Assembly (NCBI GenBank): GCA_947455465.1
Contig: CANGNS010000007.1
Location: forward strand, 62,001-126,000
Origin: Comamonadaceae bacterium
GTDB lineage: Bacteria; Pseudomonadota; Gammaproteobacteria; Burkholderiales; Burkholderiaceae_C
Length of the DNA: 64,000 nt
Direction of reading: 5' to 3'
Shown here piece after piece: positions 28,811 through 36,911 of this stretch (positions within the stretch are counted from its first letter, which is position 1; each line of letters begins with the position of its first letter). A program made the translations under genes and the position numbers. The notes beneath the pieces are model-generated. The model did no database searches. It saw only the letters and a list, made by a program, of their open reading frames with translations, and was not told the origin of the DNA.

Positions 28811-29074
28811 CTAAGAAATGACGCCTTTCACAAGCGCGCGCGGCTTGACCTTACCCGCACGAAGTTGCGCGATGGACTCCATCAACCTGGTGGCGTTCTT
28901 GGCCGAACTGAGCAAGTACATGGTTTCCTGCATGCTGTTGAAGTCTTCCAGCGACAACATCACAATGTGGTCGCCGCCCACACGCGTAATGACAGTGGGC
29001 TCGTGGTCTTTGCAAACACTGTCCATTACCGACTTCAAACCGGCGCGCGCTTCTGTAAAGGAAAGGATGTTCAT
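28811..29074 (-). CDS. yefM: YefM/Phd-family antitoxin
   Basis: 87 aa. The N-terminal MNILSFTEARAGLKSVMDSV is the Phd/YefM DNA-binding fold, followed by a HEPTVITRVGGDHIVMLSLEDF core and a variable C-terminal tail that should wrap the toxin. It neutralises YoeB and represses its own operon. It is the first gene of the pair. An inverted repeat with the TGTAC/GTACA core known from YefM operators lies at 29126-29145, upstream of its start. Confidence 0.93.
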   Translation of the reverse strand: MNILSFTEARAGLKSVMDSVCKDHEPTVITRVGGDHIVMLSLEDFNSMQETMYLLSSAKNATRLMESIAQLRAGKVKPRALVKGVIS

Positions 29075-29109
29075 ATTGTTTAGCTCGATAGCAGCATGCA
29101 GGAAGCATT

Positions 29110-29145
29110 ATCAAATCGAATTTTGATGTACCGTATTCTGTACAT
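29110..29145 (-). promoter_or_regulatory. Probable YefM-YoeB operator/promoter
   Basis: Two adjacent inverted repeats overlap by two bases: ATCAAA-N6-TTTGAT (29110-29127) and ATGTAC-N8-GTACAT (29126-29145). The second carries the TGTAC/GTACA half-sites typical of YefM operators. They lie 36-71 bases upstream of the antitoxin ATG, where its promoter should be. Confidence 0.6.
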
Positions 29146-29187
29146 TTTATCCAAAGAATACCATCCCAAACTACCAGGCCCGTAAAG

Positions 29188-29748
29188 ATGTTTGTGGACA
29201 TGCCCTTGCCGCCCACACCACCCACCAGTCTGGCCCCACTGCCGCGCTTGCCACTGCCCACGCCAGTATCAGCCGATGTGCTGCTGCCCAAGGGGCTTGC
29301 GGTCAATGACTACATCGCCGCATTTATGCGCGGATTTGGCCCAGGCCCCGAGCTGGGTCCCAAAGTGTTTACTGACGTGACGGGGCAGCAGCTGGTGCTG
29401 GACAAAGAGCTGTTTTGGAGCCGTAAAGGCCCACCCGAGGCGCATGGCTACAAGATTGAAGAACAAGGCCGTGCGCCCTACATGCGCCTGCTGGCACGAG
29501 CCATTGCCGAGCCGGACGAAATCTGGGAGCGCCAAGAACTGCACGGCAAAAAGGGCAAGCCCGTCATGCGTCGCCGGTACATAGCGCGCGTGAGCATTGT
29601 TGGCTATGACCAGCCGGTCATTGGCGTGTTTGAGTGGGGGCCAGACGGCTGGAGCGGCATCACCGCATTCCAGGCCGCAGACGAGGCCAAAGCCCGGCAG
29701 ATGCTGGACCTACAGCGCTGGGGCACCCGTGTGTATGTGCGGTCGTGA
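29188..29748 (+). pseudogene. C-terminal fragment of a Mu-like head protein with PBECR2 nuclease-like domain
   Basis: 186 codons. The N-terminal 25 residues are a Pro-rich linker (PPTPPTSLAPLPRLPLPTP). The middle (SADVLLPKGLAVNDYIAAF, VFTDVTGQQLVLDKELF) and the C-terminus (RAPYMRLLARAIAEPDEIW, MRRRYIARVSI, GVFEWGPDGWSGITAFQ) match the PBECR2 (phage Barnase-EndoU-Colicin-RelE-like) domain that ends gpF-like minor head proteins of Mu-like phages. Full-length proteins are at least twice as long, so the portal-binding part is gone. The frame is intact with no internal stops, so it may still be translated. Called a fragment rather than a working phage gene. Confidence 0.7.
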
Positions 29749-29761
29749 TGTGCAAAAAGGA

Positions 29762-29785
29762 AACCCGGCGCTGCAACGCCGGGTT
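29762..29785 (+). terminator. Strong GC-rich hairpin after the PBECR2 fragment
   Basis: A 9-bp perfect stem (AACCCGGCG/CGCCGGGTT) with a CTGCAA loop starts 13 bases after the stop codon. No T-tract follows, so intrinsic termination is uncertain; it may be a relic phage mRNA structure. Confidence 0.5.
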
Positions 29786-29863
29786 GTAGGCCTTGGCAGA
29801 GTTCGGTGGGCACATGGCAGTGTGCATTCCGCGTCAAGCTTGATGCAAGTATAAGGGGGCACC

Positions 29864-30172
29864 ATGCAACTGATCATCGAATCCAACAGCGCCGTCATCG
29901 CCCAAGCACTGAGCCGCGCCGCGCAAGAGATCACCGACACCACGCCGATGATGATCAACATTGGCCAAAAGCTTGAGACCAATATCCGAGACCGCTTTAA
30001 CGGCAAGACAGACCCCGCTGGCAAAGCCTGGGAGCCGTACAAAGCCATTAGCGCCGCGATACACGAGGCCCGTACGGGCAAAGACAACTCAGGCAGGCTT
30101 TTGAGCGTGCAGACATCATCGGCCTATCCCCGCATGCACGGGGGAACCCTATTTTTTCAATATATGCATTAG
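29864..30172 (+). pseudogene. Truncated Mu gpG-like phage virion morphogenesis protein
   Basis: 102 codons. Residues 1-~84 (QLIIESNSAVIAQALSRAA, NIGQKLETNIRDRFNGKTDPAGKAWEPY) match the N-terminal part of phage virion morphogenesis/tail-completion proteins (gpG/gpS family), including the DPAGKAWEPY motif. After DNSGRLLSVQTSSAYPRMHGG the family pattern is lost and the frame ends within ~15 residues, as expected if a deletion joined it to unrelated DNA near 30115-30140. It lies 115 bp after the PBECR2 fragment, in the phage gene order. Confidence 0.7.
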
Positions 30173-30238
30173 TAGCTCGGACCTATGCCGGCACCAGCGC
30201 CAAAACAAATTACTTAGGAAACCCAATGTCCCTTTAGG

Positions 30239-31624
30239 ATGAGCCTCCAACACCCCAAGCTTTCTGTGACCCCATCCTCTGCTCCCCCTGAAACGCCCCC
30301 CGCCGCCCCCGCGCCCATCACCCTGCGCCAAGCCTGGCCGTTCTGGCTCAAAGTCGGCTTTATCAGCTTTGGCGGCCCGGCCGGGCAAATTGCTCTGCTG
30401 CACGAAGAGCTGGTAGAGCGGCGGCGCTGGATTTCGGATGCGCGCTTTTTGCATGCGCTCAATTACTGCATGGTGCTACCCGGCCCGGAGGCGCAGCAGC
30501 TGGCCACTTACCTGGGCTGGCTGATGCACCGTACTTGGGGCGGCATCGTGGCGGGGGTTTTGTTTGTGCTGCCTTCGCTGTTCATACTGATCGGCCTATC
30601 TTGGGTCTACATGGTGTTTGGCAATACGGCGCTGGTAGTGGGGTTGTTTACGGGTATCAAGCCTGCCGTGACGGCGATCGTGCTGCAAGCGGCTTGGCGC
30701 ATCGGCACGCGCACGCTGCGCCATCGTTTGTTGTGGGCGCTGGCGGCCTTGTCCTGGTTTGCGCTGTATGTCTTGCAAGCGCCCTTTCCGGCCATCGTGC
30801 TGGGTGCGGGGCTGGTAGGTGCCATCGGCGGACGCTTGGCGCCACAGGTGTTTCAAGCAGGCGGCGGCCACGCCGCCCAGGCCGGGCCGCATGCACCAGC
30901 TTTGATTGACGACAACACACCCCCACCGGCGCATGCGCGCTTTACGCTGGCTGGTTTGGTCAAGGTGCTGGTTTGGGGAGTTATTTTGTGGCTTGCGCCC
31001 ATGGCGCTGCTCATGCTGACGCAGGGCTGGACGCACACACTCACCCAAATGGCCTGGTTCTTTACCAAGGCAGCGCTGCTGACTTTCGGCGGCGCCTATG
31101 CAGTGCTGCCTTATGTGTACCAAGGCGGCGTGGAGCAGTTTGGCTGGGTGACGGCGGCGCAGATGATCGATGGCCTGGCGCTGGGCGAGACGACTCCGGG
31201 GCCGCTGATCATGGTGGTGGCTTTTGTGGGCTATGTGGGCGGGCACACCAAAGCTTTGCTCGGCCCGGACCATCTTTTTTTGGCGGGCGCGCTGGCCGCC
31301 ACGGTGGTGACCTGGTTCACCTTTTTGCCTTCATTTGTGTTCATCCTGGCCGGTGGGCCTTTCATCGAATCGACGCACCAGGATTTGCGCCTCAGCGCGC
31401 CGCTGACTGCCATTACCGCCGCCGTGGTCGGTGTCATCGTCAGCCTGGCGCTGTTCTTCGGCCAGCACGTGTTGTGGCCGCAAGGCATGGACGGGCGATT
31501 TGACATCGCCGCTGCCGTCATCGCCACAGCCGCCGCACTGGCTTTAATCCGCTTTAAGCGGCCCGTGGTGCAAGTGATTGCAGCCTGTGCGCTGGCGGGC
31601 TGGGCTTTCTCGGCACTGGCTTAA
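30239..31624 (+). CDS. chrA: Chromate transporter ChrA (CHR family, two-domain)
   Basis: 461 aa. After a Pro-rich N-terminus, the first CHR half begins ITLRQAWPFWLKVGFISFGGPAGQIALLH and carries MVLPGPEAQQLATYLG. The second half (from ~residue 240) repeats the pattern with TFGGAYAVLPYVYQGG and LALGETTPGPLIM. About ten to twelve helices are expected. The family exports chromate by the membrane potential or exchanges it for sulfate. No chrB-type regulator is adjacent, and the gene sits immediately after the prophage remnant. Substrate is assigned by family only. Confidence 0.92.
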   Translation: MSLQHPKLSVTPSSAPPETPPAAPAPITLRQAWPFWLKVGFISFGGPAGQIALLHEELVERRRWISDARFLHALNYCMVLPGPEAQQLATYLGWLMHRTWGGIVAGVLFVLPSLFILIGLSWVYMVFGNTALVVGLFTGIKPAVTAIVLQAAWRIGTRTLRHRLLWALAALSWFALYVLQAPFPAIVLGAGLVGAIGGRLAPQVFQAGGGHAAQAGPHAPALIDDNTPPPAHARFTLAGLVKVLVWGVILWLAPMALLMLTQGWTHTLTQMAWFFTKAALLTFGGAYAVLPYVYQGGVEQFGWVTAAQMIDGLALGETTPGPLIMVVAFVGYVGGHTKALLGPDHLFLAGALAATVVTWFTFLPSFVFILAGGPFIESTHQDLRLSAPLTAITAAVVGVIVSLALFFGQHVLWPQGMDGRFDIAAAVIATAAALALIRFKRPVVQVIAACALAGWAFSALA

Positions 31625-31644
31625 AACCTCTGTCCCCGCATGCT

Positions 31645-32994
31645 CTATTTATGCCCCATCACCCAGTTGGGCAAGCCGGTCGCAATTTCCGGGAAGAAGC
31701 AGAGCAAAAACACCGCCACAAACATCAGCCCCACAAAGGGCATGACGCCCCAGATGACGTCTTTGAGCGGGATATCGGGTGCCACATTTTTAATGACAAA
31801 AATGTTCAGGCCCACTGGCGGGTGAATCAGGCCCATTTCCATGACGATGGTCATGACCACGCCGAACCAGATCAGGTCAAAACCAGCGGCCTTGAGCGGT
31901 GGCAGGATGATGGGCGCGGTCATCAAAATAATGGATACCGGCGGCAGAAAAAAGCCCAGCACGATGACCATGGCCAAAATCACCGACAACAGCACCCATT
32001 TGCTCAGCTGCATCGCCACGATGGACTGCGCTGCGCTTTGGCTGATGTGCAGGTGGCTCATGACATAGCTGTAGAGCAACGACATGCCGATGATGAGCAT
32101 CAGCATGGTGGATTCTTTGAGCGTGCTAGTGAGCAGCGGCGCCACATCACGCGGGCGCCACAGGCCATAGACAACAGCCACCAGCGCCAGCGCCAGCAAG
32201 CCGCCCAGGCCGGCGGTCTCCGAAGGCGTGGCGTAGCCACCGTAGAGGGCCACCATCACGCCAATCAGCAGCACCAAAAACGGAACGACACGCGGCAGCA
32301 TTTCTACTTTTTGCGCCATGGTGAAATGCTCGACCTCCAGGTAGGCCGACTTGGGCCCACCGGCCTCGTACACCGCCAAGGCCATGCGGTACTCCTTGCG
32401 TGCGCGCAGGGATGCATAGGCGGCAAACAAGGCTACCAACAACACCCCTGGCCCAATACCGGCCAGGAACAAACGCCCCAGCGACTGCTCGGCGGCCACG
32501 GCATACAAAATCATCACGATAGACGGCGGCAGCAAAATACCCAGCGTGCCACCCGCGGCGATGATGCCCGCGGCAAAACCCGGTGAGTAACCGCGCCGGC
32601 GCATTTCCGGAATGCCCGCCGAGCCGATGGCCGAGCAGGTCGCGGGGCTAGAACCGGCCATAGCGGCAAACAGCGCGCAGGCAAACACATTGGCGATGCC
32701 CAAGCCGCCCGGCACTTTGTGCAGCCAGGCATGGATGGCGGAATACAAGTCCTGCCCCGCGCGCGACTTGCCGATGGCCGCGCCCTTGAGGATGAACAAG
32801 GGAATGGACAAGAGCGTGATCGAGGCCATTTCCTCATAGACGTTTTGCGCCACCGTCTCCAGGGAAGAGGCCGGCATCAAAAAATACATAAAAGACACCG
32901 CCACGCTGCCCAGCGCGAAAGCTATCGGCATGCCTGAGAACATCACCAGCAAAGTCACGCCGCCGTAGGCCAGGCCCAGTTGTAAGGCACTCAT
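31645..32994 (-). CDS. dctM: TRAP transporter large permease subunit DctM
   Basis: 449 aa from the ATG at 32994, which overlaps the dctQ stop by 4 bp; the longer upstream frame only shadows dctQ. About twelve helices are expected. Family segments include GMPIAFALG, FILKGAAIGKSRAGQDLY, the AGSSPATCSAIGSAGIPEM loop and the C-terminal GLIHPPVGLNIFVI. With DctQ it imports an organic acid delivered by the periplasmic DctP, driven by a Na+ or H+ gradient. Confidence 0.95.
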   Translation of the reverse strand: MSALQLGLAYGGVTLLVMFSGMPIAFALGSVAVSFMYFLMPASSLETVAQNVYEEMASITLLSIPLFILKGAAIGKSRAGQDLYSAIHAWLHKVPGGLGIANVFACALFAAMAGSSPATCSAIGSAGIPEMRRRGYSPGFAAGIIAAGGTLGILLPPSIVMILYAVAAEQSLGRLFLAGIGPGVLLVALFAAYASLRARKEYRMALAVYEAGGPKSAYLEVEHFTMAQKVEMLPRVVPFLVLLIGVMVALYGGYATPSETAGLGGLLALALVAVVYGLWRPRDVAPLLTSTLKESTMLMLIIGMSLLYSYVMSHLHISQSAAQSIVAMQLSKWVLLSVILAMVIVLGFFLPPVSIILMTAPIILPPLKAAGFDLIWFGVVMTIVMEMGLIHPPVGLNIFVIKNVAPDIPLKDVIWGVMPFVGLMFVAVFLLCFFPEIATGLPNWVMGHK

Positions 32995-33563
32995 GCCGCG
33001 TCTCCTTGGCGCTGTTCGCCGCCCACTATGCGCACGGCCGATTGCAAAAACAACTGCAGAACCAGCAAACCCATGCCCGCAGTCATCAGGCCATAAGGAA
33101 TCCACAGAGGTGGCGCAAAACTGCTGGAGGTGGTCTGGCCCTCAACCCAGGCTTCATGCAGCAGCGACCAGGACTTCCAGGTAAAAAATGCACAAAACAG
33201 CATAGATGCCACATCGACCAGCAGCAAACGCGCACTGTTAAGCGCGTCCGGCAACAAGCCGGCCAAGGCCTCGATGCCGACATGGCCGCGCAGCGACTGC
33301 ACGTAAGCGCAGCACATGAACACCGAGCCCACCAGCAAAAACACCGCCACCTCGTCCTGCCAATCGGTGGACCAGTGCAGGAAATAGCGCGTGGCCACCG
33401 ACGAGGTGAGCACCGCCGCGCCCAGCAAAAGCGCAATCATGGACAGCGTCAGCACCCCCCGGTTAATCGCCAGCAGGATCTGGTGGAGGATGGCCAGGAG
33501 CCGGTTGCGGGGCACAAGTGCACCCACCGGCGCACCCGGGTCCAATTCGAAACCGTGGCTCAC
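32991..33563 (-). CDS. dctQ: TRAP transporter small permease subunit DctQ
   Basis: 190 aa with four membrane helices and the family core YFLHWSTDWQDEVAVFLLVGSVFMCCAY...GHVGIE. Both ends overlap its neighbours by 4 bp (ATGA with dctP upstream and dctM downstream), so dctPQM is one translationally coupled operon on the minus strand. Confidence 0.94.
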   Translation of the reverse strand: MSHGFELDPGAPVGALVPRNRLLAILHQILLAINRGVLTLSMIALLLGAAVLTSSVATRYFLHWSTDWQDEVAVFLLVGSVFMCCAYVQSLRGHVGIEALAGLLPDALNSARLLLVDVASMLFCAFFTWKSWSLLHEAWVEGQTTSSSFAPPLWIPYGLMTAGMGLLVLQLFLQSAVRIVGGEQRQGDAA

Positions 33564-34576
33564 AGGGTCTGTTCCGCCAGCTTGAGCAGGTGCGCGCTGC
33601 CGGCGTTTTTCGCGGCGTAGTGCTTCCAGGCGGTCTCACGCGCCAGGTCCTGCCACTTTTTGATGGACGCAGGTGTCAGATCGACCACCAGGTCGCCGTC
33701 TTTTTTGTAGACCTTACCGACTTCGATATCGTCTTTCTTGGCTTCTTCGAGGGCAAAGGCTTCCATCTCGGCGCCCACTTGCATCAGCAAGTCGCGCTGG
33801 GCCTGCGGCAAGGCGTCAAACACCTGCTTAGACATCATGAGCGGCTCAAACATAAACCAGTACGCACCGGTGCGGCCGGTGGTCAGGGCTTTAGCCACTT
33901 CTTCGAGGCGGAAGGAAATCAGCGAGGTGGACGAGGTCATAGCCGCGTCCATGGCGCCGGTTTGCATGCCGGCGTAAATTTCGTTGGACGGCAGCGTCAC
34001 CACCGAGGCGCCAGCTTCTTTAAGAATCATGTCCATCTCGGCCGAGCCGCCGCGCACCTTCAGTCCCTTGGCGTCTTCGGGGTTGATGATGGGCTTATTG
34101 CGCGAGGCCACACCACCGGCCTGCCAGATCCAGGTGATGAGCACAATGCCTTTTTCCTGCAAGAGGCGGGTCAGTTCCTGGCCGACGGGCTTGTTTTTCC
34201 AGCCATAGGCCTGGGCGTAAGAGGTAACCAAACCGGGCATCAGACCGATATTGACCTCGGGAATTTCGCCCCCGGCGTAGGACAAAGGCACCAGCGCCAT
34301 GTCGAGCGCGCCTTTGCGCATGGAGGAAAACTGGGCCAGCGTCTTCATCAGCGAAGAGCCGGGGTAAATATCAAACTTAAGCGCGCCTTTGCTGCGCTTT
34401 TCCACTTCGGCGGCAAAAACACGCACCAGGCGGTCGCGGAAATCACCTTCTTTAATCGTGCCACCGGGGAATTGATGGGAAATTTTCAGAGTGGTCGATT
34501 GGGCCTGCGCAGCCCCAAAAGGCAAAGCACCCAATCCCAGGGCAGCAGCAGATTGCAATACATCACGTCGCTTCAT
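33560..34576 (-). CDS. dctP: TRAP transporter periplasmic substrate-binding protein DctP
   Basis: 338 aa. The signal peptide MKRRDVLQSAAALGLGALP has a twin-Arg look (KRRDVLQ) and ends GAAQAQ. The family motif IKEGDFRDRLVRVFAAEVEKRS and the central KGLKVRGGSAEMDMILKEAGA with its conserved Arg (carboxylate anchor) are present. It captures a carboxylate-type solute for DctQM. It is the first gene of the operon; the 117 bases upstream to imuB hold its promoter, but I cannot place hexamers with confidence. The substrate is unknown. Confidence 0.93.
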   Translation of the reverse strand: MKRRDVLQSAAALGLGALPFGAAQAQSTTLKISHQFPGGTIKEGDFRDRLVRVFAAEVEKRSKGALKFDIYPGSSLMKTLAQFSSMRKGALDMALVPLSYAGGEIPEVNIGLMPGLVTSYAQAYGWKNKPVGQELTRLLQEKGIVLITWIWQAGGVASRNKPIINPEDAKGLKVRGGSAEMDMILKEAGASVVTLPSNEIYAGMQTGAMDAAMTSSTSLISFRLEEVAKALTTGRTGAYWFMFEPLMMSKQVFDALPQAQRDLLMQVGAEMEAFALEEAKKDDIEVGKVYKKDGDLVVDLTPASIKKWQDLARETAWKHYAAKNAGSAHLLKLAEQTL

Positions 34577-34693
34577 GGTGTCTCCTCTTATAAATAAATG
34601 TGTCCCCGACTCTATACAAATCTGTGGCCTTTGACATTAGCACATGTACCTAGAGCCTTGATTTAAAGGGGATTTACGCAAAATTAAGCGGAT

Positions 34694-36052
34694 TTAGCCG
34701 AAAACCCCATGCAAATACCACTGCGGCTGCGGCGCTTGGACGCCAGCCAGGCGCTCGCAATAGACCCACAGCAGGCCATGCGCTTGGCTGCGGGCGATGT
34801 AGTAGTCGCGCTGCACGTCCGGCCCGGCGTCCCAGGCTTGCAGTTCGAGGCGCTGGGGGCCGGCCAGCAGATCCAGTGGGCCATGCCACAAAGGCGCGCC
34901 GTTCTGGGCCAGCCCCAGACCCTGCGGTGCGGCCAGCAGCCAGCTGGGGTAAAGCGCAGCGGCGGCGGGTAGCGCATCACTGGCCGACGCTGGCCGCTGC
35001 GCCTTGGCAGGGCTGTACCAGCGCTGCATGCACTCGGGGCGGTGGTCGCACTGCAATTGCGCAAGCAGCACGCTGGCCGGGCCCAGGCGCGCCACCACCC
35101 GCTCCAGCAATTGCTGCAGGCTGTCACCGACGTGCAGCGTATCGGGCAGCAGGCTCTGGCTTTGCCCTGGCAAAGCGCAGGTCTGCAGCGAGCGCAGTGC
35201 CAGCACCAGCACCGGGGCGGGCAGCTTGACGTGGGCCAGACGCTCGGCCAACAGCCGCTCCAGGTGGCGCGGGTCCGGGGTGGCCTGGGCGGTGCGGATT
35301 TCCAGACGGCCGTAGCCCGCGCCGCTATGGTGTGCGTCGTGGTGTTGGGCATTGGCGCGGCGCGCATCGAGCTGCCAGCGCAGCTCCAGGGCCTGCACGC
35401 CATGCTGGCGGGCGCGCAGCCAAACCTGCAGCTGCGCCAGCAAGCGGCGTGCGCCAAAGAGCAGCGCCGGGGCCGACTCCACCTGGGCGGCCAGCTCTAG
35501 GGAGGCCTCAAACACCTCGGGCAGGCGCAGCCAGGCGTAGGTCTCGGGCGCGCTGCCGTAGGCCTGGTCCAAAGTACTCAGCACGCCTGCGCCAAAGCGC
35601 CGGGCCACGCCGCCGCGCGGCAAAGCGCGCAGCTGCCCCCAAGTGCGGCAACCCAAGCGCTCTAACGTGGGCAGGTGCGCCTGCGCGGCTGCTAGGGCGT
35701 GCACTGGCAAGTCGTCAGGCGCCAACACCGGCGCTGCCAGCGCCTCAGGGGTGCGCAGCGGCGCAATGCGCAAACGCGCCAAGGCCAGCAAAGCGCTGTC
35801 GCCGTGGGCATACTGGGCCGCCAATGGCGCATGCGCCGGATCCAGAAGCACCTGCAACAAAGCCTGCCGTCCGCCAAAGAGGCGCTCGCTGGCCGAGATT
35901 TCGAGCACCAGCGCGTCCTCGATCTGCGCCACCCAGGGCGTAAATTGCAAAGACCACCAGCCCAGCGCCAGCAAAGGTGCGGTCAAGCCGGTCGCAGCCG
36001 TGCCTACGGGCACACCCAGCGCCAGCCAGCAGGGGTTGATGCCCGGGTTCAT
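34694..36052 (-). CDS. imuB: ImuB, catalytically inactive Y-family polymerase of the SOS mutasome
   Basis: 452 aa from the ATG at 36052, whose ATGA overlaps the imuA stop; the frame open upstream is a shadow of imuA. The protein keeps the Y-family fold (LALGWWSLQFTPWVAQIEDALVLEISASERLFGG; LGCRTWGQLRALPRGGVARRFG; little-finger region) but lacks the acidic catalytic triad, as known for ImuB. The C-terminus RDYYIARSQAHGLLWVYCERL...WYLHGVFG is characteristic. ImuB bridges the beta clamp, ImuA and DnaE2. It lies 6.4 kb from dnaE2, unlike the usual contiguous cassette. Confidence 0.93.
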   Translation of the reverse strand: MNPGINPCWLALGVPVGTAATGLTAPLLALGWWSLQFTPWVAQIEDALVLEISASERLFGGRQALLQVLLDPAHAPLAAQYAHGDSALLALARLRIAPLRTPEALAAPVLAPDDLPVHALAAAQAHLPTLERLGCRTWGQLRALPRGGVARRFGAGVLSTLDQAYGSAPETYAWLRLPEVFEASLELAAQVESAPALLFGARRLLAQLQVWLRARQHGVQALELRWQLDARRANAQHHDAHHSGAGYGRLEIRTAQATPDPRHLERLLAERLAHVKLPAPVLVLALRSLQTCALPGQSQSLLPDTLHVGDSLQQLLERVVARLGPASVLLAQLQCDHRPECMQRWYSPAKAQRPASASDALPAAAALYPSWLLAAPQGLGLAQNGAPLWHGPLDLLAGPQRLELQAWDAGPDVQRDYYIARSQAHGLLWVYCERLAGVQAPQPQWYLHGVFG

Positions 36053-36822
36053 GCCGCAAAACGCCGGACCGGCGGCGCAGTCGGTCCGGTGTGGTGTTGC
36101 ATCACCGGTTGCGCGATCGGTACTGGGGGCAGCCCCTGGTTGGGCCCTTGGGCCGCGAGCAGGCGCAGCAGGACCGCCGGGCGGGCGGCCAGGCGCAGCG
36201 GCGTCTCCAGCGCTGGGCCCCTGCGCTTGACGATGTGCACGCACAGCGCCGCATCCGCATCGGGCGCGATACGCAGGCGCAGAACAGCGGGCGAGGCCTG
36301 CGCCTGGGCCCGTGCCTCGCGCAGTACAAACAAAAGCTTGTTGTTCTCGGCCGCAGCGCTGTGCAGGCGGCGCAGTTGCTCGGGGCGCGCCTGGGGCAGC
36401 CAGGCCAGCACGGCGTCTATGGCAGCGCAGCGCAAGGCCTGCTCGCTGGCCCACAGTGCATCGGCCGGGCTGGCGCTGGTGGCGCACAGCCACAGCAGAC
36501 GCTGCGCGGCCAGGCCCTGGGCCTGCAACGCCGGGGCAAACGGCCGGTGCGGCGCTGCCACCAGCGCCACCGGTCCGCTGCCGCACTGCACCAGCGCAGG
36601 CAGAAGCAAGCGCCACTCGTTGTGCACACCAGGGTCTTGCAAAAGCTCGGTTAAAGCCCCGCGCGGCCAACCGCCGCCGGGCAGTTGGGCGTCCAGCAAG
36701 GTATCGCCCGTGGGCACCGTCGGTGCCGGGGCGGCGGCCAAACTGGCGGCGCGCCAAACGTCGGCGCGCAAGCTATCCAGGGGCGCGGCAGCAGCTTCTG
36801 GCAGGTGGGGCAAGGCGGACAT
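36049..36822 (-). CDS. imuA: ImuA, RecA-like/SulA-related protein of the SOS mutasome
   Basis: 257 aa. The pattern follows ImuA/recombinase-like proteins: TGDTLLDAQLPGGGWPRGALTELLQDPG (Walker-A-like region), then LLLPALVQCGSGPVALVAAP, LLWLCATSASPADALWASEQAL and VLAWLPQARPEQLRRLHSAA. It is required with ImuB for DnaE2-dependent mutagenesis. The stop overlaps imuB by 4 bp. Its ATG lies two bases from the 17-bp arms of a LexA palindrome, so there is no room for a normal ribosome binding site and the mRNA may be leaderless or nearly so. Confidence 0.9.
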   Translation of the reverse strand: MSALPHLPEAAAAPLDSLRADVWRAASLAAAPAPTVPTGDTLLDAQLPGGGWPRGALTELLQDPGVHNEWRLLLPALVQCGSGPVALVAAPHRPFAPALQAQGLAAQRLLWLCATSASPADALWASEQALRCAAIDAVLAWLPQARPEQLRRLHSAAAENNKLLFVLREARAQAQASPAVLRLRIAPDADAALCVHIVKRRGPALETPLRLAARPAVLLRLLAAQGPNQGLPPVPIAQPVMQHHTGPTAPPVRRFAA

Positions 36823-36824
36823 AG

Positions 36825-36864
36825 AGGCGCAATATACTGTATTTATGTACAGTATATTGCGCCT
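36825..36864 (-). promoter_or_regulatory. LexA (SOS) box of imuA-imuB inside a 17-bp-arm perfect palindrome
   Basis: The core CTGT-N8-ACAG (36837-36852, N8 = ATTTATGT) is a perfect SOS box. Symmetry extends much further: 36825-36841 and 36848-36864 are exact 17-base reverse complements (AGGCGCAATATACTGTA and its complement) around a 6-base spacer TTTATG. The left arm ends two bases from the imuA ATG. The dnaE2 box has only 7-base arms. Confidence 0.92.
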
Positions 36865-36911
36865 TGCGCAGCGCGTTTGGCGAGCGCTTGAATGGCCGCT
36901 GGGCGCCGGGA

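Larger units (their letters stand above)
29188..30172 (+). mobile_element. Remnant of a Mu-like prophage (part of the head-morphogenesis region)
   Basis: Two consecutive plus-strand fragments resemble neighbouring genes of Mu-like phages: a PBECR2-type piece of the gpF-like minor head protein, and a gpG-like virion morphogenesis protein cut short at its C-terminus. No transposase, terminase, protease, capsid or tail genes remain on either side. It is flanked by a toxin-antitoxin pair and chrA. The ends of the element cannot be defined from the sequence. Confidence 0.7.

Noticed and set aside
34577-34693. A TTGACA (34631-34636) in the gap before dctP as a promoter
   Set aside because: It lies on the plus strand, where no gene starts, and has no -10 at a suitable distance.
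36053-36757. An N-terminal extension of 235 residues on ImuB
   Set aside because: It lies in another frame of imuA, is Ala/Arg/Gly-rich and resembles nothing; the ATGA overlap with imuA gives the natural start.
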